A stretch of DNA of 7,114 nucleotides from an uncultured Elusimicrobiales bacterium (lineage in GTDB: Bacteria; Elusimicrobiota; Elusimicrobia; Elusimicrobiales; Elusimicrobiaceae): assembly GCA_944322775.1 (NCBI GenBank), contig CALUQA010000101.1:1-7114 (forward strand), in the 5' to 3' direction. Below the pieces are notes generated by a model, which saw nothing but the letters and a program-made list of their open reading frames with translations, did not search any database and was not told where the DNA came from. Position numbers and translations under genes: made by a program. Below, piece by piece: positions 1-6,399 of this stretch. Numbering within the stretch: the stretch's first letter is position 1; every line of letters starts with the position of its first letter.

Positions 1-29
1 ATCCATTTAATGGCCAGCGGTTTGGACAT
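1..29 (-). CDS. secD: Start of probable SecD (partial, runs off the window)
   Basis: Only nine codons are visible, reading M-S-K-P-L-A-I-K-W before the window ends. The start is well supported: the ATG (29-27) overlaps the yajC stop in a TAATG arrangement, and a perfect AGGAGG (39-44) lies nine bases upstream. The product call rests on gene order, because yajC is very commonly followed by secD, whose protein starts with a short basic or polar stretch before its first membrane helix. SecD is a membrane subunit that uses the proton gradient to help the Sec channel complete protein export. The visible residues fit this but do not prove it. A fused secDF or another gene remains possible. Confidence 0.6.
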
Positions 30-340
30 TATTTGGTTCCTCCTTGGTTAGCAGGCGTTGCATTGGTCAGGAACCCTACAATGCCCGATTTCAAAACGGT
101 TAGTTTTACATTTTCGGCTACTTTTACTTCCAGGGCGTTGTCTTTAAAGCCCACTACCGTGCCTACAATACCGCCCGGCAGAATGACACCGTCCCCCTTT
201 TGTAAAGCGTCCACTCTGGTCTGTCTTTCGGCCTCGCGTTTCTTTTGCCCGCGGCCGGACCAGAAAATCATGACCATGATAATAATAATCATGAGCATAA
301 AAAACAGGTTGCCGCTGCTGGCTTGTGCTGCTGTATTCAT
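29..340 (-). CDS. yajC: Preprotein translocase subunit YajC
   Basis: YajC is a small single-span inner-membrane protein that associates with SecDF in the Sec export machinery. At 103 residues this copy has the normal family length. A hydrophobic helix lies at about residues 12-28, rich in Ile and Met. It is followed by a basic stretch (GQKKREAERQ) and the cytoplasmic domain, with the family pattern LQKGDGVILPGGIVGTV, a short KDN turn, then VAENVKLTVLKSGIVGFL. The ATG at 340 is preceded by GGAGG at 345-349, a slightly short four-base spacing. The stop overlaps the next start by one base, which implies translational coupling with the probable secD. A 140-base gap separates it from the sulfatase gene upstream on the same strand, so it probably has its own promoter. 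Confidence 0.95.
   Translation of the reverse strand: MNTAAQASSGNLFFMLMIIIIMVMIFWSGRGQKKREAERQTRVDALQKGDGVILPGGIVGTVVGFKDNALEVKVAENVKLTVLKSGIVGFLTNATPANQGGTK
39..44 (-). promoter_or_regulatory. Ribosome binding site for the gene after yajC
   Basis: A perfect AGGAGG on the minus strand lies inside the last codons of yajC, nine bases before the ATG at 29. It fixes the start of the partial downstream gene and suggests that gene can initiate on its own as well as by coupling through the TAATG overlap. Confidence 0.75.
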
Positions 341-382
341 GCTGCCTCCATAATTAAAAAGTAGATATACGGATACCTAAAG

Positions 383-391
383 ATTTTAGCA
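383..391 (-). promoter_or_regulatory. Candidate extended -10 promoter for yajC
   Basis: Reading the minus strand, TGCTAAAAT fits an extended -10 element (TGnTATAAT) with one mismatch in the hexamer. It would start transcription near 376, giving a leader of about 35 bases that contains the GGAGG ribosome site. No good -35 hexamer lies 16-18 bases upstream, as is common for extended -10 promoters. This is a prediction from pattern only. Confidence 0.4.
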
Positions 392-434
392 TATTTGGGC
401 GGAAGTACGGCGTTTGGCCCCTGCCATAAAGCCC

Positions 435-477
435 TGCCCGCGGTTTGGTGCCGCTTTTGGGGCGCGGCAGAAGGGCA
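435..477. other. Imperfect nested hairpin between the sulfatase gene and yajC
   Basis: An inner six-base stem pairs TGCCGC (449-454) with GCGGCA (464-469) around a nine-base loop. An outer arm TGCCC (435-439) can pair with GGGCA (473-477). It lies just past the stop codon of the sulfatase gene, where a terminator would be expected, but no U-tract follows on the minus strand. It may be a weak or Rho-assisted end, an mRNA-stabilising structure, or chance. Confidence 0.25.
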
Positions 478-480
478 AAT

Positions 481-2220
481 TTAGTCTTCCGTCCAAAACG
501 TGCGGATTAAGTCTATCACCGGGCGGTCTTGCGGTTTTTGCGAGTTAAGAGCAATGATATTAAAACCCTTATCCGTGCTGACCACCACGTAGTCTTCCTT
601 CACGTCAAAAACGCTTCTTTGTTCTTCTAAATCAAACAGGCTATGGCCAAAAAAGCCCTTGGGCTGCGGCAGATTGAGCAGGTCCAGCACTGTGGGGGCA
701 ATGTCTAATTGGCTGGCCAATGTTGCCTGCGTGAGCGGTTTTTTGAGCGGGGTGCGGGTGATAATGGCAAAGGGAATGCGGTCAAACACCCGCTGATAGG
801 GTTTAAAGAGCTTATTGGTGGGGGTGTTGGAATAGGACGGGTGGTCGCCGGTTACCAGCACCAGGGTGTGTTCGTCCATCAGGCCCTTTTCGTCTAGCAG
901 TCGCAAGAAATGGGCCAAGTCCTGCCCGGCGCGGGCATAGGCGCGGGGCATGGTGGGCACATCATAAAATTGGGCGTCTATTTCTTCATATTCCTGGCCC
1001 AAATAGTCCAAGCGGCCCAGGGGGACATGGGTGTCTACCGTCAGCAGGGTTAAAAAGGTCTTTTCATCTTTGTTTTGCTGCAAATAGTCGGCGGCATATT
1101 CATAAAGCTTGCGGTCGGTCAGGCCCCACCATTCAATATAGGGCTCATACGCGTCCAAATCTTCAAAAAAGTTGCGCCCGCGCACCACCTCAAACCCTGC
1201 CTGGTGAAAGAGCAGGTTTTCGTCCATGTAGTTTTCGTTGGCGCCACGCAGAAAGGCCGTGTGAAACCCGTATTTTTTAAGTTCTTTGACAAAAGAAAGG
1301 GGGTAGCCGTTTTCATAATTTAATTTGGCATTGGGGTGGGAAGAAAAAATAACCGTCAGCCCATAGAGCGTGGAAAGCGTAACCGTGTGCAGCGTGGCGG
1401 AAGGGTAGCGCTGAAAAATTTGGTCATAGGTTTGGCTGGCCTGCGGCGGGATAAGCGGGTTAAAGCGGTGCATGTATTTGGCGGACAGGCTTTCGGTGGC
1501 TATTAAAATGACGCGCGTATATTCTTTGCCTATGCCCGTGTTGCGGGCGGTAAACACATTGTATTGGCGGGCCGTTTGGGCCACGGCGGGGGGCAAATCG
1601 GGCGTGATTTGCGCCTTAAGCTGCGGGGCCACCAAGGCGCGCAGCGTGTACACCGGGGAGGGGGGCATTAAATAGGCCGTCAAAAAATCGTTGGGTTTGG
1701 AAAGCAAAGCAAGCGGATTAAGCCACGATAAACCCAGCAAAATAAGCACGCACAGCGCCAGCTGTTTGGCGGCCGTTTTGCGCGCAGGCGCCACAAAAAA
1801 GCGTTTTACGCTAAACAGACAGAAAAGCAGAAATACCGTTAAATAAGAAAGGGTGCGCCAGTCGGTCAAAAAGGCATAGTCGCCGCCTTCCATGGTGTCT
1901 AGATATTTGGCGCCGAAGCGTTCTTTAAAATACCACAAAAGCACCATGTCGGCCGTGCAGGCCAAATAATAAACATATAAAAACAGGGCCAGTATCCATT
2001 TGTTCTTAATGCCAATTAGGTTTAACAGCGCCAGGCAGGCCCCCAAAAAACAGAACTCCACCGCCAGGCGCGCCGTCAGCGCGCAGGCCCAAACAGCGGG
2101 GGAAGCCACCTCCAGCTGGTGCAGCCCAAAACAGGTTAAGGCCAAAGCCGGAAGCGAGGCCAAAAGCAAAAGTTTATAGTTATTTTTAAATGAAGCGTAT
2201 AAATCGTGTAGAAAGTGCAT
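481..2220 (-). CDS. LtaS-like membrane sulfatase-fold phosphotransferase
   Basis: From the ATG at 2220 the protein has 579 residues. It starts with five probable membrane helices (about 15-38, 42-71, 74-98, 121-143, 150-174), followed by an extracytoplasmic alkaline-phosphatase/sulfatase domain (about 235-530). This is the layout of lipoteichoic acid synthase and related glycerol-phosphate or phosphoethanolamine transferases. Likely metal-site residues match LtaS in order and spacing: E243 in ATESLS, a nucleophile among T281/S283/T284 (TLSTLYGL), H398 in TVDTHVPL, and D459-H460 in VTGDHPS. The C-terminal pattern DIAPTVLDLL then GFFGHSLF is typical of the fold. The natural substrate cannot be told; an envelope glycan or lipid is likely. 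A TTG at 2232, ten bases after AAAGGG (2243-2248), is an alternative start. A longer reading to 2388 would overlap divergent thrS and is unlikely. Stop is TAA. Confidence 0.85.
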   Translation of the reverse strand: MHFLHDLYASFKNNYKLLLLASLPALALTCFGLHQLEVASPAVWACALTARLAVEFCFLGACLALLNLIGIKNKWILALFLYVYYLACTADMVLLWYFKERFGAKYLDTMEGGDYAFLTDWRTLSYLTVFLLFCLFSVKRFFVAPARKTAAKQLALCVLILLGLSWLNPLALLSKPNDFLTAYLMPPSPVYTLRALVAPQLKAQITPDLPPAVAQTARQYNVFTARNTGIGKEYTRVILIATESLSAKYMHRFNPLIPPQASQTYDQIFQRYPSATLHTVTLSTLYGLTVIFSSHPNAKLNYENGYPLSFVKELKKYGFHTAFLRGANENYMDENLLFHQAGFEVVRGRNFFEDLDAYEPYIEWWGLTDRKLYEYAADYLQQNKDEKTFLTLLTVDTHVPLGRLDYLGQEYEEIDAQFYDVPTMPRAYARAGQDLAHFLRLLDEKGLMDEHTLVLVTGDHPSYSNTPTNKLFKPYQRVFDRIPFAIITRTPLKKPLTQATLASQLDIAPTVLDLLNLPQPKGFFGHSLFDLEEQRSVFDVKEDYVVVSTDKGFNIIALNSQKPQDRPVIDLIRTFWTED

Positions 2221-2252
2221 ATGTTGCGCCAAGGCAGGCGTACCCTTTAATT

Positions 2253-2261
2253 TGATATACT
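2253..2261 (+). promoter_or_regulatory. Candidate extended -10 promoter for thrS
   Basis: The plus strand reads TGATATACT, an extended -10 (TGnTATAAT) with one mismatch. Transcription would start near 2268, giving a leader of about 35 bases. TATAAA at 2267-2272 is an alternative. The -35 region is weak for both. The short leader leaves no room for a T-box or other long tRNA-sensing leader upstream of thrS. Confidence 0.3.
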
Positions 2262-2262
2262 T

Positions 2263-2268
2263 ATTATA
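2263..2268 (-). promoter_or_regulatory. Candidate -10 box for the sulfatase gene
   Basis: The minus strand reads a perfect TATAAT in a very AT-rich stretch. Transcription would start near 2256, just ahead of the AAAGGG at 2243-2248 and the TTG/ATG start candidates at 2232/2220. No convincing -35 hexamer is found at normal spacing. If correct, it excludes the longer reading of the gene that begins at 2388. Confidence 0.45.
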
Positions 2269-2276
2269 TAAATTTA

Positions 2277-2291
2277 AGCGGTTAACCCGCT
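2277..2291 (+). promoter_or_regulatory. Small inverted repeat in the thrS leader
   Basis: AGCGG (2277-2281) and CCGCT (2287-2291) form perfect five-base arms around TTAAC, ending just before the thrS ribosome site. It may form a small hairpin in the thrS leader. It is also upstream of the divergent sulfatase -10 box and could be a protein-binding site. The arms are short enough to arise by chance. Confidence 0.25.
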
Positions 2292-2302
2292 GAAGGATAC
2301 TT

Positions 2303-4054
2303 ATGGAAAACAAAGAACTGGAAACAAAACGGCATTCCTGCGCCCATGTGATGGCCGCTGCCGTGCAGCAGTTGTTCCCCGGTACCAAACTGGGTATCGG
2401 CCCGGCCGTAGATAACGGCTTTTATTACGATTTTGACTGTCCCCATGCGTTCACGCCTGAAGATTTGAAAACTATTGAAACGAAGATGAAAGAAATCATC
2501 AAGGCGCGTGTTCCCTTTGAATGCAAACATATGAGCAAAGCCGAAGCCAAGGCTTTCTTTGAAAAACGCGGCGAAACCTATAAACTGGAACTGTTGGAAG
2601 ACTTGCCGGACGGCGAAATTACCGTCTATACAACCGGCGACTATGCCGACCTGTGCCACGGCCCGCACGTGGAACACACGGGCAAAATTAACAATTTTAA
2701 ACTTGCTTCCATTGCCGGCGCTTATTGGCGCGGGGACGAAAAACGCCCCATGCTCCAGCGCATTTACGGCTTGTGCTTTAACGATAAAGACGAACTGAAC
2801 GCCTACGTTAAACAGCAGGAAGAAGCCGCCAAACGCGACCACCGCAAACTGGGGCCGGAGTTGGATTTGTTCAGCATTAACGACGACGTGGGCCCGGGGT
2901 TGATTTTAATGCACCCCAAGGGCGGCATGTTGCGCAAGGTGCTGGAAGACTGGATTAAAGACGAAAACATTAAACGCGGCTATGATATGGTCTACAGCCC
3001 GCATATTGCGCGCCTGCACCTGTTTGAAATCAGCGGCCACGCTGGTTTTTATGCCGATAGCATGTTCCACCCCATGGAAGTGGACGGCGACAAATATCAG
3101 ATTAAGCCGATGAACTGCCCCTTCCACGTGGAAATTTATAAATCCAACCTGCGCAGCTACCGCGATTTGCCGTTGCGCTACTCCGAGCTGGGCACCGTGT
3201 ACCGCTATGAACGCTCCGGCGCTTTGCACGGGCTGTTGCGTGTGCGCGGTTTTACGCAGGACGATGCGCACATTTTTTGCATGCCCGAACAGGTGGAAGA
3301 CGAAGTCAAACAGTGCTTTGACTTTGCCATGCACATTTTTAAAACTTTCGGTTTTGAAAAATACGCCGTGGAACTTTCCACGCGCGACCCCAAACACCCG
3401 GAACATTTCACCGGCAAGGTGGAAGACTGGGAACGGGCCGAAAATGCCTTGCGCCACGTGCTGGACAGCAACAATATTCCTTACACCACACACGCCGGCG
3501 AAGCCGCTTTCTACGGGCCGAAAATTGATATTAAGGTGATGGACGCCATTGGCCGTCTGTGGCAGCTGTCCACCATTCAGTTTGACTTTAACTTGCCCGA
3601 ACGCTTTGACCTGGAGTTTGTGGCCCCCGAAGGCCGCAGACGCCCCATCATGGTGCACCGCGCCATGTTTGGCAGCATTGAACGCTTTATCGGCGTGATT
3701 ATTGAACATTACGCCGGCTGGTTCCCGCTTTGGTTGGCGCCGGTGCAGGCCAAAATCCTGACGTTGACGGACGCCCAAATTCCCTACGCCAAAGAAGTGG
3801 CGGAAAAAATGCGTGCGGCCGGTTTGCGCGTGCAGTTGGATATCCGCCCGGAAAAACTGGGCCTCAAAATCCGCGAAGCGCATATGCAGCGCATTCCGTA
3901 TTCCTTGGTCATTGGTGCCAAAGAAGCGCAGGACGGGGCCGTTACGGTGCGTTTGCGCGACGGCAAGAACTTAAACGGTTTGCCCTTGGCTGACGTGATT
4001 GCCAAAATGAAGGAAGAAGTGGAAAGCCGCAGCCTGACAAACCTGCTTAAATAA
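2303..4054 (+). CDS. thrS: Threonyl-tRNA synthetase lacking the TGS domain
   Basis: ThrS joins threonine to tRNA-Thr in the cytoplasm and removes wrongly attached serine. This copy has 583 residues against about 640 in the common bacterial form, because the N-terminal TGS domain is absent. The editing domain begins almost at once, with H11xxxH15 (HSCAH) and later C118 and H122 (LCHGPH). The class II core carries the zinc ligands C272 (NCPFH), H323 (DDAHIFC) and H452 (VHRAMFG), motif 2 around R301-E303 (YRYERSG), and motif 3 in RAMFGSIERF. The anticodon-binding domain runs from about 477 to 575. The ATG has AAGGA at 2293-2297, five bases ahead, and an in-frame TGA at 2291-2293 rules out an N-terminal extension. 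It is divergent from the sulfatase gene and probably monocistronic. Confidence 0.97.
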   Translation: MENKELETKRHSCAHVMAAAVQQLFPGTKLGIGPAVDNGFYYDFDCPHAFTPEDLKTIETKMKEIIKARVPFECKHMSKAEAKAFFEKRGETYKLELLEDLPDGEITVYTTGDYADLCHGPHVEHTGKINNFKLASIAGAYWRGDEKRPMLQRIYGLCFNDKDELNAYVKQQEEAAKRDHRKLGPELDLFSINDDVGPGLILMHPKGGMLRKVLEDWIKDENIKRGYDMVYSPHIARLHLFEISGHAGFYADSMFHPMEVDGDKYQIKPMNCPFHVEIYKSNLRSYRDLPLRYSELGTVYRYERSGALHGLLRVRGFTQDDAHIFCMPEQVEDEVKQCFDFAMHIFKTFGFEKYAVELSTRDPKHPEHFTGKVEDWERAENALRHVLDSNNIPYTTHAGEAAFYGPKIDIKVMDAIGRLWQLSTIQFDFNLPERFDLEFVAPEGRRRPIMVHRAMFGSIERFIGVIIEHYAGWFPLWLAPVQAKILTLTDAQIPYAKEVAEKMRAAGLRVQLDIRPEKLGLKIREAHMQRIPYSLVIGAKEAQDGAVTVRLRDGKNLNGLPLADVIAKMKEEVESRSLTNLLK

Positions 4055-4057
4055 ACA

Positions 4058-4073
4058 AATCCCGTTGGGGATT
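4058..4073 (+). other. Weak hairpin after thrS
   Basis: AATCCC (4058-4063) pairs with GGGATT (4068-4073) around a GTTG loop, starting four bases after the thrS stop. The sequence after it is GAAGATTTAAG, which is not a U-tract, so it is at best a weak terminator or a 3'-end structure. It slightly overlaps the predicted -35 of the next gene. Confidence 0.3.
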
Positions 4074-4099
4074 GAAGATTTAAGCAAGGCGGTTATACT
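4072..4099 (+). promoter_or_regulatory. Candidate promoter for the ankyrin-repeat gene
   Basis: TTGAAG (4072-4077, four of six matches to TTGACA) is followed after 16 bases by TATACT (4094-4099, five of six matches to TATAAT). Transcription would start near 4106 with a leader of about 43 bases carrying AAGGAG. It is the best two-box promoter in the window and suggests the ankyrin gene does not depend on thrS read-through. Confidence 0.5.
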
Positions 4100-4101
4100 T
4101 G

Positions 4102-4123
4102 TAATATATTTCAGTATATATTA
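4102..4123 (+). promoter_or_regulatory. Perfect 8-bp inverted repeat at the predicted transcription start (possible operator)
   Basis: TAATATAT (4102-4109) and ATATATTA (4116-4123) are perfect inverted arms around a six-base centre, TTCAGT. The 22-base element begins three bases after the predicted -10 and covers the expected transcription start. That placement suits a repressor operator or a 5'-end hairpin in the mRNA. Being purely A/T in its arms, it could also reflect low complexity. Confidence 0.35.
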
Positions 4124-4148
4124 GAAGCCTAAAAAAGGAGTCTGACAT

Positions 4149-4784
4149 ATGAAAAAGTTTGTTTTGCCGGTGGCATTGTTTCTGTTTGCTTTGCCTGCGA
4201 TGGGCGGTCAATCGCTGGATCTGTCGCAACTAGCAGAGCTGGATACCGTTGTTTTGCTGCAGTCTGGCAAAAAGCAACTGGAGTTGGATAAGCAATTAAA
4301 AGAAGCATTGTTGAAAGAAGCCAAAAAGCCTAATACGCAAATTTTGCAAATACAGGATCTGTTGCAAAAAGGGGCCAACCCGAACGTGTTGGCGGAGGGC
4401 TCTAAAGATTTTGCTTCTCTTTTCAATCAATGCACCAAAGAGAGAACGCTTTTGGTCAAAATTTTGTTAAAAGCGGGGGCATATCCTAATGTGAAATTGT
4501 CGGATATTTTTACCCCGTTGGGCTTGGCCGTGGGCGCAGGTTGTTATGATACGGTCCAATTGCTGCTTTCGGCCGGTGCAGATCCGTTTACCTTTTTTGG
4601 CACCAGAGATATGCTTTCCGTAGCGGCTGTCCGCGGGGATGAAAAAATGGTGGATCTGCTGTTGCAGACGGAACTTTCGGAGTCTGCTGATTCCAAAGAG
4701 CAAGCCTGGAAGATTGCCTGCCAAAAAGGGCACGATAATGTGGCCAGACTGTTTGGCAAAGAATGCCCCAAATTAAAAATATAA
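4149..4784 (+). CDS. Exported ankyrin-repeat protein
   Basis: The 211-residue protein starts with a clear signal peptide: KK, a hydrophobic core at residues 4-16, and a likely cut in the AMGGQ region around residues 19-20. There is no lipobox cysteine, so it is probably periplasmic or secreted. After a charged linker (about 22-62) come about five degenerate ankyrin repeats: 64-80 (with LLQKGANPN), 85-115 (LLKAGAYPN), 121-147 (TPLGLAVGAGCYDTVQLLLSAGADP), 153-175 (LSVAAVRGDEKMVDLLL) and 184-204. Ankyrin repeats bind other proteins, but the partner here is unknown. The start is supported by AAGGAG at 4135-4140, eight bases ahead. It has its own promoter and converges on the protease-like gene through a shared terminator. 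It looks more AT-rich than thrS. Confidence 0.85.
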   Translation: MKKFVLPVALFLFALPAMGGQSLDLSQLAELDTVVLLQSGKKQLELDKQLKEALLKEAKKPNTQILQIQDLLQKGANPNVLAEGSKDFASLFNQCTKERTLLVKILLKAGAYPNVKLSDIFTPLGLAVGAGCYDTVQLLLSAGADPFTFFGTRDMLSVAAVRGDEKMVDLLLQTELSESADSKEQAWKIACQKGHDNVARLFGKECPKLKI

Positions 4785-4805
4785 GAAGTATTTATATATG
4801 ACAAT

Positions 4806-4837
4806 AAAAACCCCGCGTTTTTAACGCGGGGTTTTTT
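4806..4837. terminator. Strong bidirectional intrinsic terminator
   Basis: Bases 4806-4819 and 4823-4836 form a perfect 14-base stem, with CCCCGCG against CGCGGGG at the core, around a three-base TTT loop. The A-run at 4806-4810 and T-run at 4832-4837 give U-tracts on both strands. It lies 22 bases after the ankyrin gene stop and 6 bases after the protease gene stop, so it serves both convergent genes. Confidence 0.93.
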
Positions 4838-4842
4838 ATATG

Positions 4843-6387
4843 TTAGCGAGAGGCCGGCTTGGGCAGAGGTTTTAAATGGGGGATATGCTTGTCCTGCGCG
4901 GCAGAACGCAAATAGATAGAGATGTTTTTTTGCAGAATAGAACCGGCAAAATCCAACTGCGGATAAAATTTAAGCAATAAATTTTCCCAGGAGGAGGCTT
5001 CTTTGATATATGTTTGCGCCGTTTTAAGATAAAACCCGCCCCAAAAAGGTTTGCGCAAAGCAAATTCTTTGATGAAGTGTTCCGTATACGTGTTTAAGAT
5101 GTCTTCCATTTTGGCGCAATCTTCCTTGTCTGCATGGCAGGCATAGTCTTTTTTAGGGTTGGTGAAGGAAAAGTATTTTTCTGGGTGTTTTCTGTCATAT
5201 ACTACAATAAACCCCTGAGTGGAGGTGGAAGAGCCGTTCAGGAAAAAGTTATACACAAAGTTATATCCGTTATGCAAATAAGCCAAAAGATAGAGCAAAT
5301 TGCCTTTTTCGTCGGTAATATAAACCTGGCCGGGCATGGCGGATATGGCGTGCTCATAGCGAAAAGCCGCCGTAAACCCGCCGGACGGAAGCGGAACATA
5401 AATAACAGAGGCCTTAGCATCGGGCACTTCTTTTTGTGCCACGGTTTTATGAGAGAAAAAGTCTCTTATTTGATACGAAACATTCTCCGGCGGTTGAAAA
5501 GGGGAAATGGTTTCTGCAATATGCGGGCAGTCTACGGGAGCTTGAAGCGTTTGATAAATTTCTGCCGGGTTGGACGGGCTAAGACGCACAATGCTGCGGG
5601 GGGTGCCGTCCTGACAGAACGTATACACGGTGCGGCTGTCATTATAATCAATGTAAAGGGGGTTGCGGTTTAACTGTCTGGCATTTTTAAAAGCACGTTT
5701 GGCGGTGCAAAAAGAAGAAAAAGAAATATCCGGCAAGGCTACATTTTGTTTTTTGGCTGCTACATACAAAGCGTTTACGATGGCGTCGGCATCATCGCAG
5801 GTCAAATGATGGTCCGTGTTCATGATGGATTGTTGTTTACCGCTGCCATACATGGTGTTGTCAGGGCGGAATTCTTCGTCATATAAATCCTGCATGCGAA
5901 GCGCGTGACCAATTTCGTGCACGAGCGCATAGTTAAGGGGTTTGCCTTCTGCGTTGACTTTGCTATAGATCCTCATATCCCCGACATAAAAGCAACCGCC
6001 CGTCCCCCGGCCGCAATAAGAACGGGTGGCTTGATTGTTAAAATAAAAGGTGATATCCGACTGTTGGTCGGTTGGTATATAATTTTGGGTTTGGGCACCA
6101 AAGCGGATAAACTCAAGCAAAGGGGCCAATTGTTCTTCTTTGGAGGGATCTAAGCGGGTAAGTACATTTTGAAACCAAGAGGCAAAAGCCTCCGCAACAG
6201 CGGTTTGATTCGTTTCGGAACCTTGTTTTATTTGAAAGCGGACAGGCTGTTTCTTTATAATTAAATCTGAAATATAGGTCTTTGAGGTTTTGTTTTGCGC
6301 TTGTATAACGTGCGGAACGGCCGCCGAAGGGTTGGGCAGCATAAAGCAGAAAAAAAGTAAAAGCAAAGCTGTAACATGGTTTTTCAT
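4843..6387 (-). CDS. Secreted metzincin-like zinc metalloprotease, family not recognised
   Basis: From the ATG at 6387 the protein has 514 residues. It starts with a signal peptide (hydrophobic core about 6-18, likely cut after SAA at 23). The catalytic signature is H157-E158-I-G-H161-A-L-R-M-Q-D167, matching the metzincin HEXXHXXGXXH/D motif with Asp as third zinc ligand and Arg in place of the usual Gly. A Met-turn follows (SIM, M189), then LTCDDADAIVNALY, like the helix after the Met-turn in M10-type enzymes. The mature part has eight cysteines (125, 132, 197, 227, 258, 287, 417, 424), which fits disulfides outside the cytoplasm. The 300 residues after the catalytic domain match nothing I know. 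No ribosome site precedes the ATG; a TATAAT six bases upstream suggests a leaderless mRNA. An in-frame extension to a TTG at 6507 would cross the yggU terminator and is rejected. Substrate is unknown. Confidence 0.75.
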   Translation of the reverse strand: MKNHVTALLLLFFCFMLPNPSAAVPHVIQAQNKTSKTYISDLIIKKQPVRFQIKQGSETNQTAVAEAFASWFQNVLTRLDPSKEEQLAPLLEFIRFGAQTQNYIPTDQQSDITFYFNNQATRSYCGRGTGGCFYVGDMRIYSKVNAEGKPLNYALVHEIGHALRMQDLYDEEFRPDNTMYGSGKQQSIMNTDHHLTCDDADAIVNALYVAAKKQNVALPDISFSSFCTAKRAFKNARQLNRNPLYIDYNDSRTVYTFCQDGTPRSIVRLSPSNPAEIYQTLQAPVDCPHIAETISPFQPPENVSYQIRDFFSHKTVAQKEVPDAKASVIYVPLPSGGFTAAFRYEHAISAMPGQVYITDEKGNLLYLLAYLHNGYNFVYNFFLNGSSTSTQGFIVVYDRKHPEKYFSFTNPKKDYACHADKEDCAKMEDILNTYTEHFIKEFALRKPFWGGFYLKTAQTYIKEASSWENLLLKFYPQLDFAGSILQKNISIYLRSAAQDKHIPHLKPLPKPASR

Positions 6388-6393
6388 ACTTAA

Positions 6394-6399
6394 ATTATA
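6394..6399 (-). promoter_or_regulatory. -10 box placed for a leaderless protease mRNA
   Basis: A perfect TATAAT on the minus strand ends six bases before the ATG at 6387. Transcription normally starts about seven bases after the -10, which falls on the A of the ATG. No Shine-Dalgarno sequence is present. The hexamers 16-18 bases upstream match -35 poorly; a good TTGACC at 6424-6429 is 24 bases away, too far for normal spacing. Confidence 0.5.

Noticed and set aside
33..353. A 106-residue plus-strand open frame over yajC
   Set aside because: It is the shadow of yajC, which is clearly recognised with a good ribosome site on the other strand.
2221..2302. A T-box or long tRNA-sensing leader upstream of thrS
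   Set aside because: The whole intergenic space is about 80 bases and holds no T-box-like conserved stretch or leader terminator.
2221..2388. A 56-codon N-terminal extension of the sulfatase gene to an ATG-like start at 2388
   Set aside because: It would overlap the start of divergent thrS by 86 bases, crosses the probable promoter of the gene, and the extra residues resemble no membrane or domain sequence.
2282..2842. A 186-residue open frame antisense to thrS
   Set aside because: It mirrors the well-conserved thrS reading frame, has no recognisable domain, and shows the Phe/Val/His-rich composition typical of antisense shadows.
2906..3883. A 325-residue open frame antisense to thrS
   Set aside because: Despite its length it is fully inside thrS, has repetitive His/Phe/Val composition and no domain; the sense strand carries all class II synthetase motifs.
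4058..4073. An intrinsic terminator for thrS
   Set aside because: The six-base stem is real but no U-tract follows, so it is listed only as a weak hairpin.
5134..5673. A 179-residue plus-strand open frame inside the protease gene
   Set aside because: It has no ribosome site or recognisable domain and lies opposite the frame that carries the signal peptide, HEXXH and Met-turn.
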